Below, one piece after another: positions 23,781-35,060 of a DNA stretch of 64,000 nt. Under the pieces are notes generated by a model that was not told the DNA's origin, did no database searches, and worked only from the letters and a program-made list of their open reading frames with translations. Position numbers and translations under genes: made by a program. Numbering within the stretch: position 1 is the first letter of the stretch; each line of letters starts with the position of its first letter. The DNA comes from Phyllostachys edulis (Eukaryota; Streptophyta; Magnoliopsida; Poales; Poaceae), in contig CM070546.1 in NCBI GenBank assembly GCA_036346405.1, positions 102,244,826 through 102,308,825 of the forward strand, in the 5' to 3' direction.

Positions 23781-24298
23781 TTATAGGAACACAATCTAGT
23801 GCATGCAACAGTGCTCGGTCTAGTGGAGCGAGTAGTTCGGCATATCGTGTGAGTGTGTTTCGTGCGTTATTCTGGGCCGAAGCTTTTGCTGTGCATTGCA
23901 TCAGTTGGTTTGAAACAACAAAAAGAAGAGAGAGAAGACACAAGTGCAGTTGATGCGTCGAAAGTCCTGGTGTGTTCGAGATAGTGTGTGAGCTGGGCCA
24001 ACAGCCAAGCCGGTGTAGTTTGTTTAGCGATCAAACCGTGTCCTAATTAGACCGACCAATAATATCATGCCTCAGTCCGGATCGGCAGGCACGACCAATT
24101 TTATTTAGCTGCATCTGGTTGTGACCAAAGTCCAGCGTACATGATGCCGTACCGTACGGGCTGGTTCAAGCCCAACACCCGACCCAGTCGTGTCGAGTCA
24201 GGACTCAGGCGGCAGCAACCTGATCCAACGAGCACAGCACCTTCTGGGTCCCATCCCATCTTCTGGCAGTCGTAGAGAGTTGAGTAGAGAGAAGGGCG
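23781..24298 (+). promoter_or_regulatory. upstream region of PRXIIF
   Basis: About 500 bp between the gypsy LTR and the peroxiredoxin start codon. The first half gives no recognisable feature and could be element flank. The last 250 bp should contain the core promoter and 5' UTR of PRXIIF. I see no convincing TATA box near the expected place, which is common for housekeeping genes. The start-codon context is GGGCGATGGCG, a good plant context with G at +4. Confidence 0.45.
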
Positions 24299-27200
24299 AT
24301 GGCGTCGGCGTTGGTGAGGAGGGCGAGAGGCTCCGCGGCGGCGCTGTGGGGCGTGGCGGCGAGGGGCCTCGTGTCGGTGGGCTCCGACATCGTCTCGGCG
24401 GCGCCCGGTGTGTCGCTGCAGAAGGCGCAGTCCTGGGACGAGGGCGTCGCCACCAAATTCTCCACCACCCCTCTCAAGGACATCTTCTATGTACGCGGCT
24501 CCACCTCCACCCAATTCCTCTATCCCTACATAGCACGACCGCCGGGTCCTCCCCTGCCCTCTGATCCTTCGCGTTTCCTTGTGTTTGCAGGGGAAGAAAG
24601 TGGTTATCTTCGGGCTGCCTGTAAGCTCTCTATGCCCTTTCCGCTCCAATTCTTTGCTGATGTTTATGTATGCTCGACCATTTCGGATCTGAGATGAGAT
24701 CTTTGCTGCTGTTCTTGTATGCTCGACCATTTCGGATCTGAGATGAGACCTTTTTTTGGGGCTTTGGAGAAGAGTAGATCTGACTCTGACTCTACTAGAT
24801 TTGAGCTTTAATCTCTCGTGCCTAGGATAAAACTCTCTCTTTCATCTATCTTGTCTGGTTCACAGAAGCTGCTGCAGCTAACTGAGGAATTGAGGGTATT
24901 CTGATAACAGTATAACACAGACTCCATGTTCCATATCCATAGCCACATTGGCCTAACTGATCTTGAATCGTTGATTCCTGCTTTCAGAGCCTCTGTTACC
25001 CCCTGCCAATAGGGCGTTGCTATTGATGTTCCTAGGTGATTTATGACCTTGTGTCGTTGATAATGTTTGTATTTTGGCTTGCTTTTTTCATCTTTTATTG
25101 ATAATTTATCTTTTGTGGATCCAATCTCGCCACGAATAATCTATTAATCATATAGTTGACACCTATCTTTACCATACATTTCAGGGTGCATACACAGGAG
25201 TCTGTTCACAGGCACACGTTCCTAGTTACAAGAACAACATTGATAAGTTGAAAACAAAAGGGATTGACTCTGTTATCTGTGTAGCTGTAAATGATCCATA
25301 TGTTCTAAATGGATGGGCAGAAAATCTACAAGCTAAAGATGCAGTGAGTAACTACCCTTTAATTTTTATGCAACTGTATGTTGTGGCCTAGGTTGATTGC
25401 ACAAGCGGTAGGAGCAGAACATGGGAGGGCGCACAGCTAACAGCCGCCGGCGAGGCGGCGCCGTCGTGCGAAGGGAAGAGCGCTGAGGCACGAGAGGGAG
25501 GGAGGACTTCTGTGATTTCTGCTTAAACGAAATATCGTGCCATTCCTCTGTTTAGTAGGAAACCTCCCTAACAAATGAATCTAGGAATAACAACTCCAAC
25601 TAATGTTTAGCAAACCAACTAGATAAGATAAGGGAAATAGCTAACTGAAAGAAGTCCTTGTGCGCCAAGACTCAGGATGCTTCTGGCACACCAGCACTGA
25701 CTATTGCCACGCCTTGTTCCCTGCGACGAGGCCGAGCCCTCCTGTCCTGTGGTATTGGACCCCGACCATAAAACTGTAGTTTTAGCACAGAATAAGAAAT
25801 GTAGTACTCATAATGTAATGTACATATCCAAGTATTGTGTAATGACTCATGAATAGGAGTATATGACCCTCTGCCTTCAGGTTTGGTGGTACCTGTTTGG
25901 TTTTCCTTCACATGATAAATGCTTGACTTTACTATACTGTATACTCCCCTCCCTCCCTACCTCAGTAATTCTAAATGATTGATAACAGTCACTCACGAAA
26001 TCAGTGTGTGATGTTTTTTTCTCCTTGTTCTTCTGCTTAGTGTGCCAATCCCGGGTTTTTGTTTGTGTGGCACTTTATGAATGTGTTCATTCTAAAACTT
26101 GCATTGAGCTTCTTTCACCATGGTCTATAAAACTACTTTGTGCATATTCGCCTCACATGTCCCTTTAGTTCACTTAAATTTTTGCATGTTGTCTGTTCTG
26201 AATGATTTCAATCTGGACTTTTAGATAAGAAGGGTCAGAAACATGTTCAATACTTCAATGTGTATGCGTACCATCTTAGATGGTTAGTGCATATAAATGT
26301 TTTGAGTCTTAAAGTTCATGCAGTTTTCGTGTTATTTATGTTAAAACTTGCTCAAGATCATGTGAATATTTATATCTTAACCATCTGCCATGATTTTGGA
26401 ATACTTTTATCAGATTGAGTTCTATGGTGACTTTGACGGGAGTTTCCACAAAAGCTTGGATCTGGAAGTAGATCTCTCTGCTGCTTTGCTTGGCCGTCGC
26501 TCCCACAGGTGATTCTACTTTTGTCAACTCTTCTACTGTTCTTAAAATTGCTACATTTGCATTACAATTAAACTTAAGGCATGAATAGTCAGTTACTTTA
26601 CTTTGCTTTAGTTTAAGTGCATGCAATGCTGCTTCTCGTACTGCTAAACTTTTGGCTAGTTGGTTGTGTGGTTTTACCAGATATGCCCCTTTGTTTGTAA
26701 AATTGGATATATTATGCGCCAATTCCATTCTCCTGAAATTCTGGGGTTAAATTTAGAACTATGCATGCTTCTAAAGGACGTTATGCTATTTCTGAAAGAA
26801 TTTGAATTCATTTGTCATTATTTTGTAGCTTATATTAACTCTTAAGTCAAGCTGCATTGACTGTGTCAGATGTTTGCTTGTTTTTGTTAGACTCTAGGAC
26901 ATTAGTGATCACCCATTTAGCTAGAGGAAATTTTAGATTTAGATTGTTTTGATGATTGGATTGTGTCAGCTTCATGCATTGAGCATTGTTAATCTACTCT
27001 TGTTCACCACTGTTGAATTGTCATGACTATAAATAAATCCATTGGATTAAATCATGCATGCATACCAATAAATAATGATTCAAGATTTAAGAATCAGGAC
27101 GTCCTTTGTTTTCCCATTGAGGTGAATGCCTCTTCATGACCCCTGAAAGTGAATCACTTCATAATTGACACTACAGCACACCCTTTTTTGGAGCATGGCT

Positions 27201-27861
27201 TGCTATAGATATATTAAATTGCAAACAAAGAGCAAGTCAGCAAGTTGCATATATAGATAATACGATGGTGCCAAGGTGTATATATATTACATGTTTGGTT
27301 CTGGCAAACTAGAATATGCTTCAGCAGCATACAGCTATTCCACCTCTCCGTGTGCTCCCTTTTATTCGTAGTGAGAATTTATGTTGAAGTACTTATTCAC
27401 CATGCGGTGAAATGTCGCATGCAGTTTGGTTGGCTCAGGATGCTATCAAGACCATTCTTTCGCATCATATCACTGTTCAACCTCTCCCTTTCATAGGTAG
27501 AATAGCAGTCAAATTACTTGTCCACCACCCAGCAAAATATTGTGTGCATTTCAATAGGCCTGAAATGCTACCCCATTAGACAACTCATGATGTGGTGACT
27601 ACTTTTTTTTAGAATGCACCATATTTCATTTCTCATTGAGCGATTATGAAATATACCTAGTTCTAGTGTTCATGATGATATAGACTTAGTTTTGGTAACT
27701 GGTGGAGATATTTTTCTGACTTCTGTTTAAAATCTTGGTATCATTTCATTTTTAGGTGGTCAGCCTTTGTTGACAATGGGAAGATCAAGGCTTTCAACGT
27801 TGAGAAAGCCCCTTCTGACTTCAAGGTTTCCGGTGCCGAGGTGATCTTGGATCAAATCTAA
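24299..27861 (+). CDS. PRXIIF: peroxiredoxin-2F, mitochondrial (type II peroxiredoxin), five exons
   Basis: A thiol peroxidase that reduces hydrogen and organic peroxides in the mitochondrial matrix. Exons: 24299-24490, 24591-24620, 25185-25343, 26414-26508, 27756-27861. All introns are GT-AG, and the exons sum to 582 nt (193 residues plus TAA), close to the family's usual length of about 200. Residues 1 to about 30 are Arg/Ala/Ser-rich with no acidic residue, fitting a mitochondrial transit peptide. The peroxidatic Cys81 lies in GAYTGVCSQAHVP (with Thr78) and the resolving-position Cys106 in VICVAVND, 25 residues apart as in type II enzymes. FYGDFDGSFHKSLDLEVDL, the GRRSHRWSA segment and the ending VILDQI match plant PrxIIF. 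No frame breaks or missing key residues; this looks functional and is the only intact host gene in the window. Splice sites were chosen by eye and by frame. Confidence 0.95.
24668..24748 (+). repeat. 49-bp-period duplication in PRXIIF intron 2
   Basis: The string GTATGCTCGACCATTTCGGA with about 12 following bases occurs twice, at 24668 and 24717, giving a period of 49 bp. It lies within intron 2 (24621-25184) and does not touch a splice site. Confidence 0.85.
25385..25770. mobile_element. probable transposon fragment in PRXIIF intron 3
   Basis: This part of intron 3 (25344-26413) has a GC-rich block with GCCGCCGGCGAGGCGGCG unlike the AT-rich intron around it, then about 250 bp of different character ending near GGTATTGGACCCCGACCA. 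It looks like inserted LTR-type sequence, probably minus orientation. I could not find clean ends or a TSD, so this is tentative. Splicing of the gene should still be possible because the donor and acceptor are outside it. Confidence 0.3.
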
Positions 27862-27922
27862 ACTAATCAATGAAATTCGGCTCTTTTGTTTGCTCACGCA
27901 GCAGCATACCTTTGCTGTTGCG

Positions 27923-27928
27923 AATAAA
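27923..27928 (+). terminator. PRXIIF polyadenylation signal
   Basis: AATAAA, 62 bases after the stop codon, in a U-rich context, suitable as the near-upstream element of the transcript's 3' end. Confidence 0.55.
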
Positions 27929-28139
27929 TGGAAACTCGAGTACTTGTGTAAAGATATTGTCTGTTGTACCACTTCCAGAATGATTGTTTTCCTGTTACAA
28001 ATCAATCAATGGTTAGCGTATGCAGCATTTCTGTTTGCATTGGCTTGAGTTCTAGCTAACTGGACTACGGAATTATCGCCCGATTCAGAATTACAGATCC
28101 TGGCCAGCTACTGCCTGTTGTATCGCTGAATCTGGTAAA

Positions 28140-28423
28140 AAAAAAGAAAGTAGGTGATGATGAAGTTGGTTCTTGGTTTGTGGGAGAGCCGGTCTACTTT
28201 TGAGATTGACTTTGCCACGTTTGATCGCAGTATTGTGCTTGTCTTCAGACTTCAGTTAACTTTTGATTCGGCAAGAACACCATTTTATTGTTGTATCTCA
28301 ATTCCATGTCAGGTTTTTAATCCCTGATCTACTCACAAGAGGACTACACGTGTCACTTGGCCCCACCTGTCAGTGACTCGAAGGTTTCGAGCAGAAGTGG
28401 ACACCTGTCCGCAAGGAAGGAAG
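28140..28423 (+). promoter_or_regulatory. upstream region of PhzF-like copy A (left part)
   Basis: Matches 57590-57780, the region upstream of PhzF-like copy B. The shared landmarks are a GATGATGAA-GTTGG run, TTGGTTTG, a GGAGAGCC/GGAGCC step, CCACTTTTGAG and CTTTGCCACGTTTGA, then TAATCCC-GATCTACTCACA and GAGCAGAAGTGG. The match shows that the two PhzF-like copies were duplicated together with their 5' flanks. It is separated from the gene start by the hAT insertion at 28432. Confidence 0.75.
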
Positions 28424-28431
28424 CTGACAGG

Positions 28432-29545
28432 TAGGGGTAAAAACGGATCGGATACGGATAATGGTTCTGTCATATTTTTTTTCATATTTTTTTTCCCCAG
28501 ATCCGGATACGAATACGAATACCCCGGATACAAATAATATCGAATACGAATACGGAGTGAATACGAATCGAAACGAATACGGTCGCGGATATTTTTTGGA
28601 ACATGAAAACCCCTTAAATTGTATATCATAAATTAACGAAAACATATAACTAGTTTATTTAATGTAAACATTCATGAATTGTTCATATTTTTAGTAACCA
28701 CACATAATATTAGCACTAGCAAGCTGCATTAACTAGTTCATCACAAACATAACTCTTAGTTTACCATATTTAGCTTATAAGTCATAACTCACAAAGTCAC
28801 AAGTTATCACATATTCACACTTAGTTCATCACATACATATATAAAACTTAGTTCACACTAACATTGATCAATTTGGATGGTTAATCTATACACAAATGGT
28901 GTAACATCCCAAAGTATGTTACCAAAAATAAAATTAATAAAGTTATTATTTTATTGGATTTTATGATATTTAAAAGAGTTTTCTTGGTTAAAAGAAAAAA
29001 AATAATAAAATAAAGTCATTTATTTAATTTCCTTGTTTTTAATGTCAAAAATAAAATTTATTGAGTTTTCGGGATTTTATTGAATTTAAAGTGAAAAGGA
29101 ATTTTAATTAATTTCTTGAATTTTACGGATTTTAAAAGGCTTTTCCTATTTTTGAAATTAAAAATAATTTATGTGCAAAAATAAAAACTAACTTTAAGTT
29201 GGAATTAATTTTATTAAGTTCAAAATAATTCATGGAATTTCGTGATTTTTTTAGAATTTTTTAACTCTATTTGCTATTTTTCTAAATGGCTATTTGATTT
29301 GTTGCATTTTTTGAAATTCGGAAATCATTTAAAATCTCATTTTCTTTTTTGGACCAAAATCCGGATATCCAGACATCATCTTATCCGGATAATCCGTATT
29401 TGTATCTGTATCCACCGGATAGCACGCCTACCGTATTCGTTTCCGTTTCCGACAAAAAAAATCCGAATTCGTTTCCGATCCGAGATAATCCGAATCCGTT
29501 TCCGTCCGGATCGGTCGGAAACTATCCAATCCGTTTTCACCCCTA
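28432..29545. mobile_element. non-autonomous hAT-type element, 1114 bp
   Basis: Terminal inverted repeats begin TAGGGGTAAAAACGGATCGG on the left and, on the opposite strand, TAGGGGTGAAAACGGATTGG on the right; this resembles the Ac/Ds kind of hAT end. The flanks are CTGACAGG (28424-28431) and CTGAAAGG (29546-29553), an 8-bp target duplication with one mismatch, as expected for hAT. Subterminal regions are rich in CGGATA/TATCCG and GAATACG motifs, the type bound by hAT transposases. No transposase frame is present. Inside, 28901 onward starts TGTAACATCCC like the long LTRs here and may be a fragment of one. Confidence 0.9.
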
Positions 29546-29714
29546 CTGAAAGGTTCCATGTCGTCACCGCTGATTACTACTCGACCATCTCGTGAGACGA
29601 TGTACTCTATATAAACGTGATCGGTACCGCCAAATCGATTCACCACCACCGGAAGAAGAATCGCCGCCATCGAGAGCCGCCATCGAGAAAGTCATCCAAT
29701 ACGTCGTGGTCAGT
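29546..29714 (+). pseudogene. PhzF-like copy A: promoter, 5' UTR and exon 1 remnant
   Basis: Continues the duplicated flank across the hAT insertion, with CCATGTCGTCAC-GCTGATT shared with copy B at 57805-57825. A TATATAA box is visible near 29608. Exon 1 remains as a stretch coding for EKVIQYVV (about 29685-29708), which in copy B reads KKAIQYAV after a Met. At the start-codon position this copy has ATC instead of ATG (29682-29684). The sequence breaks off at 29714, just inside intron 1, at the gypsy/LARD-like block. The gene continues at 40812. Confidence 0.7.
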
Positions 29715-31365
29715 ACATTCCGATTGAACCGATTACATGAGCAATGGCTAAATTAATTAACCAACACGAACTCACTCCTAATTAATTTTAGTCTTAATTT
29801 TAATGAATATATGTTACTGCCTAATAGTCTCATAGTGTGTGTGTGCAGTTTTATACGTATAGAAGCATGGGAGACCGTATCAAGCCGAAGGAAAGAAGAT
29901 GCCACTGCTGATGTAAACCTATGTTTGATGGCGTATCCAAATATCAAGTATTGTTCACGCATGCATGTGTCAAGAGGAACCAGAAGATGCATGAATGAAA
30001 GAAAATGCAAGGAACGCTGTACATGCATGACATATAGGTGTGTTAGAGCATCTTTAGTGTATTGAACTGACATCGATTCAAAGTCATGCCACATAAGCAT
30101 TCTAAGAACTGAGCTTGTTTTTCTCCATTGTATTGAACCGATTCCTACTAATAACTAGGACCCATGTTACATTGAAAAGCCACAAAATAATAATAGCCTC
30201 TCTCAACCGCACTCTTTTCTATGTAGTTATTTAATGCTCATATGAGTTGTTTAATACTTTGAATCGATTCCTAAGTAGAGTCTGGTTCCATGCATTTTTT
30301 TTAGGAATCGACCCCTCCAATGTATTGAATCGATTCAATGCCTTCTCTCTCCTCATTTGAATCGGCTACAACACAATATATAAGACCATCTCCAATGTTG
30401 TGTTTTAGCCGGTTCAAATGAGAAGAGAGAATGCATTGAATCGATTCAATACATTGGAGGGGTCGATTCTAACCAAAAAAAAATGCATGGAACCGAACTC
30501 TACTTAGGAATCGATTCAAAGCATTAAACAATTCATATGAGCATTAAACAACTACATAGAAGAGAGTGCGTTTGAGAGAGGATATTATTATTTTGTGGTT
30601 TTTTAATGTAATGTGGGTCCCAATTATTAGTAGGAATCGGTTCAATACACTGGAGAAAAACAAGCTCGGTTCCTAAAATGCTTACGTGGCATGACTTTGA
30701 ATTAACGTCGATTCAATACAATGAAGATGCTCTAAGTGCATGTGCATGTAGTACGGAAGGAAGGAACAAGCATGCATGTGTGTGCGTGTTAAAAGCAAGG
30801 AACGAGCTGCTGCATGCATGCAACCTATGGGTCCCGCGCGAACATGTTAAATGCATGCTTGCATGTTGCAGGCCCTGGTTTTCCATTGCTTAGGCCGTGC
30901 ACACGTGGTGTGCCTTTTTGTTTGGCCGAACCACTTCTTTCGGTCGCGTTTTTCTTTCTTTAGTCGGTAGCCGAATTCCTTCAGAAGTCAGCATACCTAG
31001 GGCCGACGGGGGAGGCTTTATAAAACTCTGTATGTTTTTCGTTTGGAGACCACCACGAATATGAATCTATTATTTTAAGAAAGAGCTATACAATTGTTCT
31101 TCCTAAGGTTTGACATACAGTACAACTTAGGGAGGAATTGGACGTTCTCAACCACGTTGTTCTTGTGATTCATTGTGTTTTGTAGGAGCAGCGACACGTC
31201 TACTTTTTGTGGTCAGGTAAACGAGATCACGAGCGTGTGGTTAGGCGAATTCTTTTATCGCATGTTGCTATTTTGACAGTGGTTGACGCCATCAGTTCGT
31301 CAGGTTGCACGGATCCAAATTTATCATCGATCCTACGTCGTGAAGATCGAGCATGCCTGGTATCA
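29715..31365 (+). mobile_element. polyprotein tail plus LTR of LARD-like gypsy element (left block)
   Basis: Matches the right block 39898-40811 along its whole length except for a 687-bp insertion (30046-30732). It starts inside what is, on the right side, the coding end of the element (SITRARAKLINQQ-type sequence), then continues through U3-like sequence to an LTR end ...TATCA at 31365. The primer-binding site follows at once, so this LTR serves as 5' LTR. Because coding tail lies upstream of the 5' LTR, the block looks like the 3' end of a preceding tandem copy. The LTR's own left boundary could not be fixed. Confidence 0.75.
30046..30732. mobile_element. 687-bp foldback (long inverted-repeat) element
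   Basis: The left arm (about 30046-30372) and right arm (about 30395-30732) are inverted copies of each other almost to the centre. Ends are GAGCATCTTTAG-TGTATTGAAC and the complementary GTTCAATACA-ATGAAGATGCTC form. It contains many GAATCGATTC and GGAATCG palindromes. The related block at 40238-40246 lacks the insert and reads GTGTTATAAGTGC, so the filled and empty sites can be compared: the left flank ends TTA and the right flank starts TAA. It has no coding capacity. The end motif and TTA/TAA flank suggest the PIF/Harbinger kind, tentatively. Confidence 0.85.
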
Positions 31366-31368
31366 TCT

Positions 31369-31386
31369 TGGTATCAGAGCATCGGT
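31369..31386 (+). other. primer-binding site of LARD-like gypsy element
   Basis: TGGTATCAGAGCATCGGT lies three bases after the LTR end. The first 12 bases match the initiator-Met tRNA complement used by many plant LTR elements, which fixes plus orientation. Confidence 0.85.
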
Positions 31387-32571
31387 TGCCACGGTAGGAT
31401 CAATTTACCTGTAGTTAGATTTATTTTCTACCCTATACATAAAAAGCCACAAAAAAAAATTCTAAACCCTAGTTTCAATCTGTTAATTCTTGTGAGCTTT
31501 GTTAGGTTTTAATCCATTAGAAATTATGTTTAGTCGCTGATCTTTGTTTCCTTTTCGTAATTTTCAATCCGCTAATCGGAGTTATTTCTCTGAAGAATTG
31601 CGCTACTGATCAAGACGCGGAAAGGCGCTTGTCGGTGCAAAGATTCAGGCCGCCCTCAGAGTACCCACCGTCTTTGGAAAAAAAGAAACGAAGTTCGTGC
31701 GCTCTGCTATAGTGTCACGACATCTACAGTCCCGGTGGTTGCTACAGTGTCGAAGCTACAGTGCCACGCTATCGTACCTAAAAAAACTGCGCGTATATCT
31801 TTGAGAGCCAACTCAATCCTTTGTGAATACTTTGCTTCTATTGAGACTAGCTATTGATATTGCTCCAGGGCTGTTCTTAAGATTATTTACATCTTGCTGA
31901 ATTCATTTGTGACTTGTGATAAATGGAGGAGGACATTCTATTTTGGCCGAACCCAAAAAAAAAAGAGGCTGTCGTATGAACCAAAAGCCACAACAAAAAA
32001 AAGTTAAAGAAGAAAAGAGAAGCACGTTTCGGCCACTTGAGCATGTAACTAATCTTTTAGAGTGTAACTAATCTTTTAGAGCAATCTTGTGTCTTTTCAT
32101 CAATTAAGCAATTGGCTAGCGTCTCTCCATAACTTGTGCAATAAGAGCTAGTTATTATTCACTTATATTTTCAGATTAGCTCATTCCTTTGATTGCATCA
32201 AGTTACATCATCCTTGTGTGTGAGTTGCTATCCTAAACACCTCTTATATCTTTTGGATCAGCAACTAGGCATTGAATTCTAGTTTGGTTGTTTACCTAGC
32301 TTTACAATATCTAGAAATTTCAGATCGCATAGGTAAATACTTTTCCCTCTAAACTCCACAAATAAGCCATTGTCTAACGGTGCTTGTGCAATTGAATTCG
32401 CTTAAACTATCACCTTGTGTTATCTACCGTCACCAAAGTGCGTGCAGCTCTTCAATTCCATCAAGGACGCATAAGAACTTTGGTTGGTAAGAGAAGATGA
32501 AATTGAGTGATTTTCACAAATAAAAACTTCCACATCCACATATATAGTTTTTCTTTTCTTTGCTACCAACC
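31387..32571 (+). mobile_element. leader of LARD-like gypsy element
   Basis: About 1.2 kb of non-coding, AT-rich leader between the primer-binding site and the gag ATG. It contains short A-runs and no extended frame. Nothing host-like was recognised. Confidence 0.6.
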
Positions 32572-33321
32572 ATGGCAGATCGCGAGTATACATATCTTCC
32601 TTTCTATGGTAGTAATGATCTAGAGGAGTATCTTGAGTGGGTACAAGACATGGAGTTCGAGCTTGCATCCCAGAAGTTCGAATCAGAAGCCAAGGATGTG
32701 AGAGTGGCCACTATGTTTTTTGAGGACTATGCTTCTAGTTGGTGGCAGCAACTAAGTGGGAAATGAATCATTACATCTTGAGTCAATTTAAAATGGGCCA
32801 TGAGAAGAGAATTTGTTTCATCCTATTATGAGTGAGAGCTACTACGCCATGTGGAGAGCATTGCACAAGGATGCAGAGTTGTCCAAGATTACTATGTTGA
32901 GCTGAGTCATGCAATGTGCCGTGCCAATATCACTAGTGCATACCAAGAAAAGAAATACTTCAAAGCAGGTTTGCATTTTCAAATCGTTGCCGCACTTCAA
33001 GATAAATATTTTCGTAGTCTGCAAGATCTTGTGAAATATACTATGAAGGTGAAAAAGAGACTTAAAGACATGCATGCCCATCAATTATATCTATGCTGAC
33101 TCTTTAGTTCTCATTCATCCACTGAGATCGTGGTTGATGGCAATTACGCCATTGCTAGCCCACGATTAATGGGAGAAGAAATGCTTCCAAACCCATGTGA
33201 GGATAAGAGCCACATAGCCAAATTGAGTGAGAGTATTGAAAATTGTGAGCTGTGTGATTACACCATATGTGAGGTTGAGAGCATCCCATTTGAGAGTGAG
33301 AGGATACACCAAAAGAAATGA
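32572..33321 (+). pseudogene. gag-like part of LARD-like element ORF
   Basis: Starts at the ATG coding MADREYTYLPFYGSND. The motifs FYGSNDLEEYLEWVQDME, ATMFFEDYASSWWQQL, then RREFVSSYYE and QGCRVVQDYYVEL match the retrotransposon Gag domain of plant Ty3/gypsy elements. All segments lie in one frame (32572, 32851, 33130, 33331) without indels, but are interrupted by stop codons at 32764-32766, 32779-32781 and 32836-32838 and near 33097 and 33319. No zinc knuckle follows. The next 9 bases lead directly into the unrecognised ORF at 33331, so gag and that ORF were once a single protein of about 630 codons. Confidence 0.75.
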
Positions 33322-34299
33322 GTGAAGTAGATGAAACTAAAAGTGAGGTTTATTGCTGAAATTAACGATTTACTCTCTGCTTCTAGTGTTGTTTCTCACA
33401 TTGTGCAGGTTGATATTAAAGAAGAGGAGTTGAAGTTTCAACAACTGGCACCATTGGAAGTAAAAGACGAGGAGATAACTACGGTTGGGGATGGAGTGCT
33501 CGCTGCCCCGTGGTTTCATCATGAAGATTTGATACCTACAACACCTACAACAATTGAGGAGGACGTTAAAGGTAACAATAATGGTGTTGAATTAAATATT
33601 CATCAAGGAGAGGTAAGTAAGAGTGAGAACTCTAATGTTCCTTTGAATATTCCATATTCTGAATTTAATGCGCTTAATTTATATAATGTGGGATCGATTA
33701 CTTATGATGAAGTTCTTACTAGAATATTCCCTGATGATTCTTTATACTATATTGTAACATCCCAAATGTATAATTAGGGTTTGTTCAAGTATAATTATAT
33801 GTGTAGAAATTAAAACTTTTTCTCACATCTTGAAAACCCCTAATCTCTCCTGTGATTCTAGTCCAAGAGTTGTGTAATCAAAAAACACAAAGCTCTTGTT
33901 GACCAAAAGTCAAACTCCATTTTCCAATTGTCTAAATCTTGTGCCAAACATTTGGAAAATATTTTCCTTGGTCCTAAAACTGATGTGGGACCCCTCTGAA
34001 AAATATCACAAGTTGTAAAACTTGTTTGATAAATTTTGGAGGTAAACCAAGTCCTTGAACAACCTTCGTGAATTTCCTGAGAAAAATTTATGGCATAATA
34101 ACCTCTGGAAATTTTATGTAAGGTTAATCTTAATGTCAGCAAGCTCCAGTTAAAATTGCATAATTTTTGGAGTTGTTTTGCTATCTCAAACAATGTTTCA
34201 AAGTCTCAGCTGTTTTATAACTTATTTCAGCATGCACTGTTGCTTGGGCTGAGCCACCTTTTCATTTTGGATTGAACCCAACCAAGTCCGGGCTCAACA

Positions 34300-35060
34300 G
34301 ACCTCCATTTCCACCTTGATGAGGTCGTAGCCGTTGGATTCAAATCCTACAGCCACGACCTCCTCCTAAACCATCACCGCCAGGACCTCCCCACCTCATC
34401 AGGTCTTGGCCATTGGATCAAAATCCACGGCCTCGACCTCTCCTTAGATTATCTAGCGCGAGTCCTCCCACCTTGTTGAGGTCGAGCCGTTAGATTCAAT
34501 CCAAAGGCCACGACCTCCTCCTCAAACATTCACAGTGAGGTCCTCCCACCTACTTGAGGTCACGGCCCTTGGATCAAAGATCCATGGCCATGACCTCCCT
34601 CTCTGTCAAAATCCTTGAGACCTCCCACCTTGTTGAGGTCGAGCCGTTGATTCAGATCCAAAGGCCACGACCTCCGCTGCAATTCATCGCATGACCAGAC
34701 CTCCCCATCTCATGTTGTGCACCGTTGGATTTAAAATCCACGGTCACGACCTCCTCCTACCTCGTGCGCCTCCAGACCTCACAAGACGTGAGGTCGTAGC
34801 CCTTGGATTTAAATCCAAAGGCCATGACCTCCCCCTCATGTTCTGAAGTTCATGTGCGGTTAAGACCTCACAGAGGTCCGCAGACTGCTGGATGGAGATC
34901 CAACGCTTTGGACCTCCTGTCCCATTTTCCCACGTGCGCATACACATTAAGGAAATCGTGAGGCCATGACCTCCCCATCCTTGATCGTGTGGCTGAGACC
35001 TCCTCCCAGTCATTTAGGCGTAACGGTTCAAAAATTACATCCGAGGGCCAGGACCTCCCC
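34300..35060 (+). repeat. array of about nine imperfect palindromes
   Basis: Units of roughly 40-45 bp lie 65-100 bp apart. Each starts GAGGTC, continues with a GCCGTTGGAT-like left arm and ATTTAAAT-like centre, and ends with an ATCCAAAGGCC-like right arm and GACCTC. The clearest is 34789-34832, where CCTTGGATTTAAATCCAAAGG is nearly perfect. Others lie at about 34318, 34400, 34478, 34553, 34635, 34712, 34870 and 35020. Sequence varies between units while both arms stay largely complementary. All lie within the 5.2-kb solo LTR. Confidence 0.85.

Noticed and set aside
24101..24730. Minus-strand frame of 209 residues opposite PRXIIF exon 1
   Set aside because: It overlaps a clear coding exon antisense, is Arg- and Gly-rich, and has no motif. 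It is a shadow of the GC-rich first exon.
29242..29595. Frame with Ile-Arg repeats (117 residues)
   Set aside because: It results from CGGATA/CCGAAT subterminal repeats of the hAT element, not from a protein-coding gene.
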